In this document: positions 36,198 through 48,174 of the stretch, one piece after another
How positions within the stretch are numbered: position 1 is the stretch's first letter
How the letters are laid out: each line of letters begins with the position of its first letter
Assembly (NCBI GenBank): GCA_948474755.1
Contig: CAOLHI010000650.1
Span: 62,001 to 126,000 of the forward strand
DNA length: 64,000 nucleotides
Direction of reading: 5' to 3'
From: Ctenosaura bakeri
Taxonomy: Eukaryota; Chordata; Lepidosauria; Squamata; Iguanidae
The notes under the pieces: model-generated
What the model saw: the letters and a program-made list of their open reading frames with translations, nothing else
What the model was told of the DNA's origin: nothing
Database searches by the model: none
Position numbers and translations under genes: made by a program

Positions 36198-39100
36198 CAA
36201 CACCAGATAATGCTGATGCTAAGTACTCATAAAAAAGGAGATGTCTTTCTGTTGCATTGTGGAAGGAATGACATTTCTCTTTATTAGTTCACGAAAGTTA
36301 ATCGTTACAAATATCTTTGCTATTGTTAATGAGATACTTCAAAGGTCTGTTTATCACCCACAGCAGCCAGGATATGATGCAGTAGTGTACTCCCATAGCT
36401 TTGAATGGATTCTTGAAGGAGAGGGAAGTCACAAGCAGCAACTTTTCTTATCCAATCACTTGTGAGACCTCTGTTTCAGTTTGTATTATAGGGGTATAGT
36501 CTGCATCCCATCTTACACAAGCAGAATTCCACTCTCACAACAGGATTTTCCTTTTTCCTCCTTCCTCCTGTAGCCCCCTTCATGCCCAACATATCTGTAC
36601 TGAAGGTTCCTCTGGTCGCTTGGAACAGATTCTGAGGGATATGGGAAGCCCCAGGGGCCAATCTGTTCAGCCAGCAGTTCTATGAGCAGATGGACACAGA
36701 CAGGTGGACATAGCATTAGGTATAACCCTATAGATTATAACTAGCTCATAGCATGACAGAAAAATTATCTTTTCATAATCCAGGATATTCAGGTAATGTC
36801 TCTTTATGGAATAATTTGGAATGTGAACTCCATTTGGATCCATCAGGACTCATCTGACTCTCTTCCCACACACACACTCCTGATAAACAAGGCAAGATGC
36901 AAACAATGGCTATTTGCAAGAGAATTTTTTTTTTAATTTGGGAAGAAAAGCATGTTTGGGTAGAGTGAAAAGAAACTGCATTTTGAGAAAGAGGCAGAGA
37001 ATGAATACAGATTCCTCTCTGTGGATCTGACAGTTCAATGGATTTGCTACATTTGAAAGTCTAAATAAGCCATCTGCCTCTATCAGTGTTCTACTTCAGA
37101 GGTGGGTGGAAATCTGTCCACCAAATTGGCCAAAAGTAGGACTCAACCAAAAGATATCTGGAAGTCATTTCCCCTTCTAATTTCTGCGCTTAGAGGAGCT
37201 GAAAGTTGGGAGGTTGACATAAAGGGACACACCATTTTCTGCCTATCTCCAGAAACAGGAAAAATTATTCACCTAAATTAAAAAATAATTAGGGGAATCG
37301 TTGGGAGGATATCAGTGGAAGGGATGGGAGCTGGACAGAAGTGCTGGGACTTCACATTGCTTAGACACTTTCCTTATCCCTGTTGTACTTAAATATATAA
37401 AAATAGATAAAATATTATGGAAAATGTCCCAAGTCACCAGTGATTTCTCTTTCAGAAGAAACAACATACGTGTAATCACTGTCCCAAAATCTTCCACACT
37501 TTAAGTAGGTAAGTGCATAACAACACTGTAGTGTTGTCACATTACTAATTAATTTGTTTGTTGCATATCACCATGGGACTTGGGTAAATAGTCAGAGATC
37601 TACCTACCTACCTACCTACCTACCTTTCTATCTGGCAGCAGTGGTTGAACTTTTCCCTGTCCAAGAATATCATGCTGATATTTCTAATGGGTCCTGTGCC
37701 TGCAGGAGGTGCATCTAGGTCTCAATTATCACTCTCGCTTAGCTAAATCAGAAGCCTTTTTGAAGCCAGAATGTCCTTAATTATACTTGATTTTATTCAT
37801 GGTTTACCACCCAATAGTGAAAAGCTTCTGTGCAGTTCACAAAAAACTATATGGGGATAATTTCTTTGTTTCTTCATTTGTTGATGATGTTAACTTGCCA
37901 TCTCAAACCATAAACTTCTTCGAGTGGCTTAAAATGAATAGATATGAGAAAAATGAAATAAAGAGAAATACAAAACTATTTAAACCAGATTTAAAATATA
38001 ATATATTGTAAAATCCTGAAACCAAAACCAAAATAGAAGTAAAAAAAAGACCCCCCCAACCTCATGTTATAGGCCATAGACTGAAAAAAATTATTTAGTT
38101 GGTCAACTTTATCTTTGTTATTTTCTGATTAACTCGGAATTGAGGTGGTGGTGTGTAGTGGCTGAATGTTAATGTTAGAGTTTGGATTCAAATTTCTGGT
38201 TATATATGAAGTCCATAAGGTAGTCTTGAAGAACTGACTCTTTCTCAGTTCATGTTTCTTATTCAGGTAGAAATACCCAATAAATTACCAGATACTATGA
38301 AGGAAAAAAAGAAGAAAGAAATCCAGATCATTTCTTTCTTTGGAAATATTCATCTTCAATAGTGACAAATGGACTTTGGAACTACAAATTTTGAAAAGAA
38401 GTACCCTTTTGTTGCCTGGCAACATGAATGAAATGGAGATTGGTAGATCTGAGATTTCAGACATGAGTATTTGTAAAATAGAAACTTGACTTAATGAAGT
38501 TCCTTCCACACAGAAGTGGTGTTCCCCTAAAATTATCCTAAAATTAAATGCTAATAAGGACTTGATTCTTTCTTGCACACAGAATAGACCCATTATAAAA
38601 TGTACTTATGCATTTGGAGTGGAAATACACATAGGTTTGCATGGTAATCCTAAATTACTGGATGGAAATTCGTGGAAGCATTGTCACACTATCTTCTGAG
38701 TGGCTGTCCCTGTCCCATCCTTCATTGTCGAATCTGCAAATCATTGCAGGAAGAAGGAAGTGACAAGAGAAGATTTTTCTTCTACAAATATCCATAATGT
38801 AATTAATTTAAGAAGCAATGTACAAGTTACAAAGTGGCAAATGGTGAGACTTTACTCAGGAGCATATGTTCCCCCACCTTTAATATTAGTTTTAGCATTT
38901 TGAGAGACATGAGTCTTAAACTGATGGAGACACTGTTAAAATCTGGGATGTAGAGGAGCCTGTTATAGTGCAATTGAACAATCAAGTGGGAAATCTTGTT
39001 AGAAAAATAATCCATAAAGTATAATATTGTAAGAAATCTTGTGAGAAAAACTGCAGTTAGGTCTTAGATCAAATGAGTAGTATGACTGGAAAAATCTTTC

Positions 39101-39330
39101 CACATTATGAAAACTATTGGAAATTCCATCCAGAACTGCTGTGTGCTTACAGAATGAATACTCTTCAAGTCATTCCTGGCCTTTAACAGTAGATTTCTGT
39201 GTTGGAGACTACTGCAGGAAATAGTCTGTGATGTGAAAGGCAGGAAAGGCCAGGAGTGTGAGTGGAGATTGAGACATGGTTCTTGACTTTCAAACCTGTA
39301 ACTTGAAGAGAGACTAGAATTCAGAAAACT
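36198..39330. other. Unassigned sequence with TACC microsatellite
   Basis: Contains a TACC tetranucleotide run at 37601-37624. No gene, RNA or transposon recognised in about 3.1 kb. Confidence 0.45.
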
Positions 39331-39430
39331 TAATTTTTTGGACTGCAACTCTGTCCCCACACCATGACATGGTTACTTACCATGCTACCTGTGACATTTT
39401 GGGAGCTGCATTCCCAAAATAGGTTTTACC
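39331..39430. repeat. Small palindromic MITE fragment, family H
   Basis: TTTTTTGGACTGCAACTCTG near the left and CATTTTGGGAGCTGCATTCC near the right are imperfect mirror images. Similar to 7925-8010. Confidence 0.4.
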
Positions 39431-41081
39431 AGCTTTGATTGGGATTGACCCCATAATTATGCTTCAGGTTATACTTTCCCAGCATGTGGCATAATATCTC
39501 AAACAGTGACAACATTATTATCTATGTCAGCCAGATTTGAAATTCAAGAGGTTAAATCTTTTGATTTAAACAAACATTCCAATAAGAACATAAACAGCAC
39601 TCTTGGTTCATGAAAATCAATGACACATTGGCCATACTTCAACAGGAAGTGAATGCACTCAACAGTGCATTTGATTCTGTCAGCAGAGAAAAACAAGCAT
39701 GCTGGGTTTTAGTATGATAACACCATTTTAAATTACTGCTATTGGGAAAATATTATCTAAACATTCTTTACTTGCTAGAAGACACCAGCATGTAAAATTT
39801 GACTTGTCTCCTTCCTGCTGATTTGCCAGCATGATGGATATAACAATGACTCACAATGTTTTGCTTTTGCCATTGGGATGCATTTTTGGAGACATATAGA
39901 CAGCTCAGAAAGCAATCTTGACAAAAGTTTTTTTTTCCTCAAACAAAAGTGAATCCCAAACAAACAAACCAACAAAGGTAGTGGCCACTAGAGAGCAACA
40001 AGGCCAAGTCTGAATGAGGGATTATTTTGTTCCAAACACCAGCTTCTCTTCTGACTTTCCAGCAGAGCACCCTGGTATGTGCTACTATTGAAGAGAACAA
40101 ATGTAACATAAAGCAAGAAGAAGAAGAAAAACACACAGAAAGAAGGGTTATTTCAGGAACAAGTTGAATTGAGTGGATTTGGCATCTGATTTTCAACAGG
40201 CAGAGCAGTGTAAAATACCCTGCTAGTTTGTTTCCTTAGAAAGTTTTCAGTGCATACCTGCATTTAAATGAAGCACAATTAATTGATTATCTTCTGCTAA
40301 TTAACAGTAGGAGAAGAGCTAAGTGAATTTTTGGGGAGATGAATTGACTGGATTTTTTTTATATTACATACTATGGATTTTGCTTGACAGTTAAAGACAA
40401 ATCCTAAAAAGAAAAGTTATATTTCCATTATTTTGTAAAGTTGTCGGTGGCAATAAATATTAGAATAAAGATGTAACTTAAGTTACAAAATATATTTTCA
40501 TTCTTCAGATTTAATGGGAAATATATAATTCAATGGGGAAGAATAGACTGGGAAAGTGAAATGGTGATAAAGGACAGATCTAGAAATGGAAACACAAGAA
40601 GCAAAATAGCTTAATACAGCTTAGTTAAGAACAAGTTAATTTACACAACTAGATTAATATGGTTAATGGATCATTGGTCTTATTTTTTTTTTAACATTGT
40701 CCAATTTGGATGTATATAGTTCATTGAAAGCAATGGATCAGGTTTTGATCATATTAATAGCTGGAACAGGGATACTCCTCCAAAGAGACTGCAACAAGAC
40801 ACAAATAATCAATCTCCCCTCCTCACAATGGGATCCCCGTCTGGATTGAGTCCCCTGTACTTATGTTATAATAAAGGAGAAGAAAAGGAAAAGAGGCTAG
40901 CAACATCTTTAAAGAAATCTTCAAAGGTCATTCCACCACTTAATATACACAATATGCCCTCTGTTTCCTTTTATTTTTTAATCATATTCTTGGAATCCTC
41001 TTAGGCTCTTTTTACACTATTTCTGTAAGACTCTCTTGTTTTCCCTTTCTTTCCTGATATTCCTGCTACTCCATACGTCTT
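39431..41081. other. Unassigned sequence
   Basis: AT-rich; no recognised element or coding region. Confidence 0.5.
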
Positions 41082-41510
41082 TGTTGTTGTTAATGGCCAT
41101 CAGGTTGATCTCGACCAATGGCAACCCTATGGATGAGAGACCTCTATGTCATCAACAGCTCACCTCAGGTCTTGCACTTTCAGGGTTGTGTCTTTCTTGA
41201 TTTGAGTCTATCTAGCTATAATGCCATCTTCCTCTTTTCCTACTGCCTTGTAATTTATCAAGCATTATTGTCTTTTCTAGTGAGTTATATCTTCTCATGA
41301 TATGGCCAAGGTACAAAAAAGCCTCAGTTTAGTCATCTTGGCTTCTAGGGAAAGTTCAGGCTTGATTTGATCTAGAACCCATTCATTTGCCTTTTTAACA
41401 GTCCAGGGTATATGTAGAACTATCCTCCAACACCACATTTCAAGTAAGTTGATTTTCTTCCTATCAGTTTTCTTCTCTGTCCACATTTCTTTGATGCTCT
41501 GTTACTTCAT
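41082..41510 (-). mobile_element. Antisense L2 LINE fragment
   Basis: In + orientation: TTGTTGTTGTTAATGGCCAT, GGCAACCCTATGGATGAGAG, CTCAGGTCTTGCACTTTCAG, GCATTATTGTCTTTTCTAG, CTTGATTTGATCTAGAACCC and CCAACACCACATTTCAA. This is the familiar reverse complement of the L2 ORF2 end and 3' UTR, beginning at the CAACAA-type tail. Diverged, no open frame of note. Confidence 0.75.
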
Positions 41511-41781
41511 GATATCCATCTGCATGGGTGGCAAAAGTGAAGAGCCCATAAATCAGGAGGACAAGGAGAGAACATCTTACCTTACTCTGAGATGAACCAT
41601 TGTCAGAAGCTGGAGGGGGTAAGCCAGACAGAGCCTGGTGTCACAGGTATAGGATCTAGAAGGAGAATAATAGTCCTGACATCTATGACTCCTTGTAGAA
41701 TTAGATTTCAAGGAGTGTTTGGAAGGAGCAGATATAATCCATTGTATTCTGAATTCTGCCTGACTGTCTATCTCTTCGGCA

Positions 41782-42015
41782 GGAGCCCTGGTGGCGCAGT
41801 GGTTAAATGCCAGTACTGCAAGCCACAAGCGGTTGTGAGTTCGATCCTGCTGGGCTCCAAGGTTGACTCAGCCTTCCATCCTTTCGCAGGTCGGTAAAAT
41901 GAGTACCCAGCTTGTTGGGGGCATGTATAGAAATGTTTCAAAATACATGCTATTTGTAAGTTGTTTGCCGCCTCGATCCATATGGAGAGGCGGGATACAA
42001 ATAAATAAATAAAAA
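41782..42015 (+). mobile_element. Sauria-type SINE
   Basis: A tRNA-derived SINE. The head GGAGCCCTGGTGGCGCAGTG contains a pol III A box (TGGCGCAGTGG, 41792-41802). The B box GGTTGTGAGTTCGATCC is at 41831-41847. The conserved body has GGTTGACTCAGCCTTCCATC, GGTCGGTAAAATGAGTACCC and TTGTTGGGGGCA. The tail GGAGAGGCGGGATACAAATA ends in AAATA repeats. Family knowledge: Sauria SINEs are restricted to squamates and use a BovB-like LINE 3' tail. This copy is well preserved, with both promoter boxes close to consensus. No target-site duplication was found. Confidence 0.85.
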
Positions 42016-42039
42016 TTATTTTTGTTCATTCCTTTAGTG

Positions 42040-42460
42040 GTTATTCAAATTTTCTTTTGGTATCAAATTTCCCTTTCAAGATGGCCTACAAATAGTACAA
42101 CAATAAAAATAAGATACCAGATGAAACAATAAAAAATAGCATTCAAATAGTACAAGCAGGCAAATTAATGAGATAAAGATAGAAGGAACAGATAAAATAA
42201 TTAAAACAGAATACTGCAAAAACATCCAAATGACAGCTGGAATAAACATATACTTAGGAATTTCCTAAAAGTCAAACAAAGATGGCACAAAATATCTCCA
42301 GATGGGTATCCAAGTGATGCAAAGACACCACAGAAAGGCTTTTTCCATGGCCTCTGTTCACCTACTAGCTTTAACTGGAGCTGTGCAGAGTCAGGCTACA
42401 GATGTTGATGGTCAGAACCAGGGAGTTACATATGAGTAATTCCCTCAGATATCCTGATTC
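42040..42460 (-). repeat. Possible antisense L2-type 3' region
   Basis: AAATAGTACAACAATAAAAATA-like text, then ACAGAAAGGCTTTTTCCATG followed by CCTCTGTTCACCTACTAGC, resembles the 3' UTR seen at 22000-22220 (AGGAAGGTCCTTTTTGTGTT). No coding text confirms it. Confidence 0.35.
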
Positions 42461-42469
42461 CCAAACATT

Positions 42470-42536
42470 TAGTGGTCTCTCATTCATAGGGTCACCATAA
42501 GTCAAAGTTGACTTGACAGCAGTTAACAACAACAAG
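42470..42536 (+). repeat. L2/CORE-SINE 3' tail fragment
   Basis: CATAGGGTCACCATAAGTCA, AAGTTGACTTGACAGCA and a CAACAACAA end correspond to the tail of the SINE at 1330-1500, without its head. Confidence 0.6.
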
Positions 42537-42974
42537 ACTTTTAAGTGACAATCTTTAGAGAAGGCACATTACTTCTCTTTGGATATCATGGAGAAAGGAA
42601 GAATGTGACAAATGTGGTTTACCAGGGAGCAAGATATGCTACAATGCCATATTTTAGTTCAGCTCTGCTTATTTAATAGGTTCCCCCTTGTACCAAACCT
42701 TTTCACCTGCACCAAATAGCGCTATGTTTTTCAGAAACTATTCTCTGCTGAATCACCTCTCAGGATCAAGCTGTACCATTACAGTGAGCTATTAAATGTA
42801 CACAGTCTTACACTGATGAAAGGAAAGTTTAAAATATCCTCTCCTTACTAGTCCTGTTCAGATGGGCTAAACTACAGCTCATTCCCAAATGCTTGGCAAA
42901 GTTCAGAAGGTACTGTATCATTTTGTGATTATAGTACATCATTTGCATAGTTTCAGTTTCAGTGAGAAGTTACT

Positions 42975-43014
42975 GCACACACGCGCACGCACACACGCAC
43001 ACACACAAACACAC
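42975..43014. repeat. AC/CG microsatellite
   Basis: Interrupted CA dinucleotide run with CG substitutions. Confidence 0.9.
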
Positions 43015-43969
43015 TTTTCTGAAATCCCCAGAGGATAAGGGTATGTTCATTACATTGAAACAGGGACATGCATAAAGAATATGTAATCCGCTCAGTTTTG
43101 TCCTTGTTTGTGTGTGTGTGGGGGGATATGAGTGTTTCTCCTCACAACAATTCATGGATATATAGGATTTTGTCTGAAGAAAAAGATAGTACAGTTGCAG
43201 TTATATAGATTACACAAGAAGATAAGCAGCCAAATCTTTCAAATGCTTTAGTGATAAATAACTAATCCTAAATGAATCCAATCCTTCCAAGATTTTCAAA
43301 AGATGAAAAATAATCACCCTCCTGGAGTAAAAGAAAACTGTAGAGCTGTTTTCTCATAAAGCAAGTGACATCTAGCCCACATAGTTTTGCAGTTTGTTTA
43401 CTTGTGGCTTCATTAAAATTGCATGCTGATCCAATGACTGGATTTTGTAAATGGCTCCACAGAGGGGCAATCATTGCCAAGGCACGAATGCCATGATCCA
43501 TTTTCCCTGATTATTGCTTTGTAACCATTTCTAAATTGACGGCTCCTGCTGTACAAGGGTTCATTTATTTTGCATTGGTGTTTGAATAAAGAATACTGAG
43601 CAAGCATAACAGCTGAACATTAATAACGAGCACCACTAATCTTAAACATACACTAATGGTATGTTAAGGGACCATTGTGGCCTATTTGGATATTTTGATT
43701 TCGCAAATCTAAAAGTCTGTTGCATGCTAAATCAGAAAAGAGAAGATTTTTTTATTCCATGTGGGGCAAGGCAAAAGAAATGTTGGCACATTTTTTTTTA
43801 AAAAAAATAATGTCTTCACTCCAGCAATACCACCAGATTTAAGGAAGTAGAATATTTAGCTATTTATTTAGTACTATCAGTACAAAAAGAGCAGGCATGG
43901 CAGATCCCTAAGCCAGCAAAGATAAACAGGGAAGAACATGTGATTATTTCAATCACATCTTTTTAGTGT
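43015..43969. other. Unassigned sequence
   Basis: No recognised feature apart from a short TG run near 43108 and an A/T homopolymer patch near 43791. Confidence 0.5.
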
Positions 43970-44345
43970 ATATCTACATTACATAGCTAGAACAGTTTGA
44001 TGCCACTTTATATGCTGTGACTCCATCCTAGGGGATCCTGGGATATGCGGTTTTTTGAGGTACCATATCATTAACCTCTATACCTTATTGTAAATTGGAT
44101 GTATACACACTGCACAATTATAGTAATTTGATAACACTTCAGTTGCTCCATCCTGTGGAATCCTGGGATTTGTAGTTAGAACTTAGAGTTCTGTGGCACT
44201 AAAAAGCTCTAACATAGTAATTCAGGGGAGAACATTCAGGAATTCTAAGTACCTGAACAAACATCAGAACCAACTATTCAACAAAATGGAGCCATGGCAC
44301 TTAAAACAGTACTGGTCTGTGGAGTTTAGTTATACCCACAGATAC
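43970..44345. mobile_element. Two overlapping or tandem hAT-like MITE copies
   Basis: Left piece: TGATGCCACTTTATATGCTG, TGACTCCATCC, GATCCTGGGATATGCGG. Right piece: GTTGCTCCATCCTGTGGAAT, CCTGGGATTTGTAGTTAG, and a mirrored arm with GGAGCCATGGCACTTAAAAC. The same motif set is at 50062-50285. The pattern fits a widespread squamate MITE with arms reading like TGGCTCCATCCTATGGAATC. Edges uncertain. Confidence 0.5.
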
Positions 44346-44635
44346 AATAGTTTATGGGGTTAGTGATATGGAGCAAAGGCTTTCTGGGAAAAGTAAGTTT
44401 TGCAGAGGGATTTAAGCGAAATAAGGGAACAGATGCAGGGAGGCATTCTGAAAAAAAGTTTCAAGCAGAAGAATAGTGAGCATAAAAAGGTGGAATCATT
44501 TCCCGGAGCTGGAAAAAACCTTTTGATAGTTGAGGCTGACAAGTGAATGACAAAAGGATGAAAATGTCTGGATAGAAGTGCAGAGAGATAAGGAGGGGCA
44601 GGGCCACAGGGTTTACAGAGAATGAAATGGACCTT
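44346..44635. other. Unassigned purine-rich sequence
   Basis: AGGGATTTAAGCGAAATAAG and GGAATCATTTCCCGGAG recall the 3' regions of some reptile LINEs, but I cannot assign it. Confidence 0.3.
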
Positions 44636-44779
44636 GGCCATTTCTGCACTCGCCTGTTATAGCACGATGATTCCACTTTCAACATCCTCTGGGCCCCTCC
44701 CAAAACTGCAAACCCCAGGATTCCAGAGGATGTTGAAAGTGGAATCATCGCGCTATAACAGGCGAGTGCAGAAATGGCC
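44636..44779. mobile_element. Family A MITE, near-perfect short palindrome
   Basis: 144 bp. The outer arms, about 57 bases each (GGCCATTTCTGCACTCGCCT inward to AACATCCTCTGG), match with a single mismatch. It is flanked by an exact CCTTG on both sides (44632-44636 and 44779-44783). The CGCCTG and CGATGATTCC variants set it apart from the older 200-bp copies. It is likely the youngest family A copy here. Confidence 0.9.
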
Positions 44780-45662
44780 CTTGTCTCCTTATGGAGGCTC
44801 ACTGAGGTAGTGACTCTATCAAAAGGGCTCTTCTTGTCCTTTTAAAGCTGCCTTCCACTAAATAGGATTTTTTCCCCCTCACATCCATTACAAAGGGGAT
44901 AATACAACTCTTGCCTGGGAAGGGTGAGAGATCAGCACATCTGGAAACTGTCAGATTGGGAAGGCTATCCCAGTGCATGGGATCTCATCTTACAACTTGA
45001 CACCAGATGTTTCTACAAAATCTGAAAAACTTTAGAAAGGGGTAAAAATGTTTGAAATTGATGTGAAGATTAAATAAAAACACCTTAAGATATAATTTCT
45101 GACAATTTTCTATTGTATTTTATGTAATGTATCCAACCAAACATCCTGAGAAAATATTTGTTCTGCAAGAACAAGAATGTTCTAAGTTTTACTAAAGTTG
45201 AGGTAAATATTCACTGAAACATGTTTTTATGAATATATAATCCTGGATCCTATTGTTAGTCCCAAGTACAGTAGACCTACTGAATCAGCAGAATTTAGCT
45301 CTGTCTTGACTCACTGTTGCAGGAACTGAAAAAAGTTTCAGGAAGTTAGCATGCTTACTAAAGAAACCTACATGCATTCTGCAATAATGCAACAAGAACA
45401 ATTATGCCACCTACACATCTTGTCTTTTGGAGAAACTCTTACAGGGACAGCTGTAAGACGGCTGCTACTCACCCCACATATTGCAAACCAACTTTTTCCT
45501 TTCCACAAAATCACTCTTTCAAGTGATCTCAGGTGGTTGAAACAAACTTAGTCTTATTCAAACCACATCCATATATTAGTTCTCTACTCATCACTCATAT
45601 TGCTTGAAAAATGTCTCACACATTTCTAAAAAGTAACTTGGATCCAGACACAATCATACTCA
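44780..45662. other. Unassigned sequence
   Basis: No recognised feature. Confidence 0.5.
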
Positions 45663-45842
45663 GGCAATTTCTGCACTATACTATTATAGTGCTATTATTC
45701 CACTTTCAACATCCTATGTAATCCTGGGGTTTGCAGTTTAGGGAAGGGCATTTAGAATTCTCAGTAACCTACAAACCCCAGAATTCCACAGGATGTTGAA
45801 AGTAGAATAGTAGCGCTATAACAGTGTAGTGCAGAAACGGCC
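45663..45842. mobile_element. Family A palindromic MITE
   Basis: Ends GGCAATTTCTGCACTATAC and GTGTAGTGCAGAAACGGCC. Flanks CTCAG (45659-45663) and CTTAG (45842-45846) agree at four of five bases. Arms and centre as in other copies. Confidence 0.85.
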
Positions 45843-46024
45843 TTAGACTAGATTATGATGTTAGTACAGCGACAATAAAAAAAATTATGCACCAAAGTAA
45901 TTACAAAACTTCCACGGTTTGACCATGATAGCCTTCAGGAATCAAAATCAGTCCTTTTCTAAATATCCAACAGAGTCAACCAATTAACCAATTTCATGTC
46001 TACTGGAATAAAACAAATTTATTT

Positions 46025-46330
46025 TACATTAAATTAAATTTACATCCTGCAAATCATTATCTTCATTATCATCCCCATCTTTATTTATATCCTGCTTTTT
46101 CCCCACACTCTGGAGTCAAGGCACTTAGCCATTAAAACATATACATTTAAAACATACAAAAAGTCAACATTAAATAGAGCTAAACCATCAATAACATGAA
46201 AAACTATTTAAAATATTCAAATTAAATTATTAAAAAGCTGCTATAAAACAGTAAGTAAAATAGTTGAAGTAAAACAGTACAGCAAATAATGAGTATGTAA
46301 GATTCAAAGGAAGAGCAAAATTAAATAAAA
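46025..46330 (-). repeat. L2-type 3' tail repeat
   Basis: ATTTATATCCTGCTTTTTCC, then GAGTCAAGGCACTTAGCCAT and AAACATACAAAAAGTCAACA/TTAAATAGAGCTAAACCAT match 11610-11730 in order. A degenerate TCATTATCATC run precedes it. Confidence 0.5.
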
Positions 46331-46486
46331 TCCTGGTTGCATCAAGTCAGTTAAAGGGAACAGCTCAGATGAGGTGATTAAGTAATTAAGTAGGTCTACA
46401 TGGGTGAGTTTGGTAAGCCTTCCTCTATAAAAGGATCAGCAAATGTGAGTGTAGTCTTTACCATATGGCTGTGTGGAAACATAATT

Positions 46487-47790
46487 ATGCCAAAACACAT
46501 CTCTGAATATCTCAGAAATACTGTTGTTGATGTTCATAAGTCTAGAAATTGTTATAAAAACATTTCTAATCCAATCACCAATCCATATTCAAATAAATAT
46601 TTTACAAACCAAGAATGTTCAGGACCAGAGGGATCTTTTTTTCATATGTGGTGGACCGGCAAAATAGCAAAAAAGTTTTGGAAAGAAATACATGATGAAA
46701 TTCAAAGAATGTATGGTTTTAACTTTGAAATGAAGCCAGAACTTTATCTGTTGAATATGTTAGGGCAACAAAGAAAAATAAGATCTCATCAAAAGACATT
46801 GTTATATATAATAACTGCAGCAAGATTGACTTATGCTCAACATTGGAAAGAAGGAATATAAGAGAATGGAAATTCAAAGTCCTGGATATGGTAGTGACAG
46901 AAAAGTTAATTTTTTCATTTAAAAATAAGCCAATCCAGGGCTTTGAAAGAGAATGGCGAGAGGTATTGAACTGGACAAAAGAATGAAATAGGGGGAAAGA
47001 AGGCTGCGAGAAAGGAGGAAGACAAAATGAGGTGAAAAAGATAAAATGTAAATACTTAAATATAAGCTAAAAGTAATAGCTTACGATTGTTGTAAAAAAG
47101 AGATAATGTATGAAACTGAATGCTTATATGGAACATAATGTTAAACTCAGATTCAACTGGGAAAATTGATGTTGGAAGCAGGGAGGGTTTTTTTTTTTTA
47201 ATTGTTTTTTAATTGAAAATTTTAATAAAAATTTATTTTTAAAAAAAAGAATATTCAGGACCACAGTCACTCTACCCAGAACCAGTCGTCCAATTAAAAT
47301 TTTGTCAAGAACATATTGTCAAGAACATATTGGCACATCCAGAATGTCAGGAAGAACTTCAGAGTGACATTCAAGGATATGTAGACCTCTCTTGCCTTGA
47401 CTAATGACTCAATGATCAGGAAAAGAATGAAAAAGGATGGTACTCACGGTGGGAGAGTCAAGAGGAAACTATTGCTCTTTAAAAAGAAATTTGCTGCCTG
47501 CTTGAAGCTTGCTGAAATTCACAGAGATTATCCCTGAGCCTTCCAAAACAATATTATCTGGACAGGTGAACCAAATGTAGAATGTTTTGGTCTCAGTGAT
47601 AAACATTATGTTTAGTGAAAAACAAATACTGAATTGGAACATCATACCAACTTTCTCTCAGATTGTTGAAATGCCGTGGTTTGCAGTTGCTTTACTGTCT
47701 CAGAACCTGGATGGATTGCCGTCCTCAACATAACCATGAATTATAAGGCTCTGAGAACACAATCTTATACAAAAATCTATTAATGGTAAT
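46487..47790 (+). pseudogene. Tc1/mariner-like transposase relic, split by an L1
   Basis: When the L1 at 46631-47246 is set aside, the two flanks read as one decayed Tc1-type transposase. The first part (46487-46610) has ISEYLRNTVVDVHKSRNCYK, like the amino-terminal paired-type DNA-binding helix-turn-helix. The second part has TVTLPRTSRPIKI (about 47269-47307), matching the TLPRSGRP linker of the family. It continues with RVTFKDM near 47366, LALTNDSMIRKRMKKDG near 47395, LKLAEIHRDYP near 47502 and IIWTGEPNVECFGLSDKHYV near 47553. The Asp of the usual WTDE/WSDE motif (first D of DD34E) is Gly here. The carboxyl end dissolves near 47790 (GWIAVLNITMN near 47712). Frame changes and stops show it is long dead. 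Terminal repeats were not found. Confidence 0.75.
46631..47246 (+). mobile_element. 5'-truncated L1 LINE insertion
   Basis: The insert opens in the ORF2 C-terminal domain: FFHMWWTGKIAKKFWKEIH (from about 46639) resembles the HMWWTC segment of L1 ORF2. ITAARLTYAQHWK follows near 46810, then a stop at 46859-46861. A 3' UTR and an A-rich tail follow (AATAAAAATTTATTTTT and A-run, to 47248). It is flanked by AAGAATGTTCAGGACCAGAG (46611-46630) and AAGAATATTCAGGACCACAG (47247-47266), a 20-base target-site duplication with two mismatches. It lacks RT and endonuclease. The long open frame starting at 46400 is a chance fusion of host flank, Tc1 relic and L1. Confidence 0.85.
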
Positions 47791-48011
47791 AGGCAATCAA
47801 CAGACAACATTGTATACCCCCCCAACTTAGATATAACAGTAGCAAGAAATTGATGTTATGTCCACTCTGAGTGTTATGGGTCTGCACAACTCCCATGACT
47901 GATATGGTTTAATTGTGAAATATTATTTAATTGGCAACCACATTAATTGGCATTAATATGAAATGGAACCTGAGAAGACTGAACAGTCAAAGTGGGCAGA
48001 GGAAAATTACT
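47791..48011. other. Unassigned sequence
   Basis: Possibly the degraded 3' part of the Tc1-like element; no inverted end seen. Confidence 0.35.
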
Positions 48012-48174
48012 GGCCATTTCCGCACTATAGTATTAAAGTGCTGCTATTCCACTTTCAACACCCTGTGGAATTCTGAGGTTTGTAGTTTACTGAGACCAAA
48101 GAGCTCTTTGGGTGAGAATTTGAAGTGCCTTTCCCTAAACTACAAACATAGGAGGTTGATAGTGGAATAGCACA
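48012..48174. mobile_element. Family A MITE, right end lost
   Basis: GGCCATTTCCGCACTATAG at the left, the usual centre, then AGGAGGTTGATAGTGGAATAG, after which the right terminus is missing. Confidence 0.8.

Noticed and set aside
41782..41855. A functional tRNA gene
   Set aside because: The A and B boxes are those of a SINE head. The sequence cannot fold into a complete cloverleaf with anticodon and acceptor stem, and SINE body and tail follow directly.
46400..46861. 153-codon open frame as a host or novel gene
   Set aside because: It is a chance fusion across host flank, a Tc1-like relic and the start of an inserted L1; the target-site duplication at 46611-46630 lies inside it.
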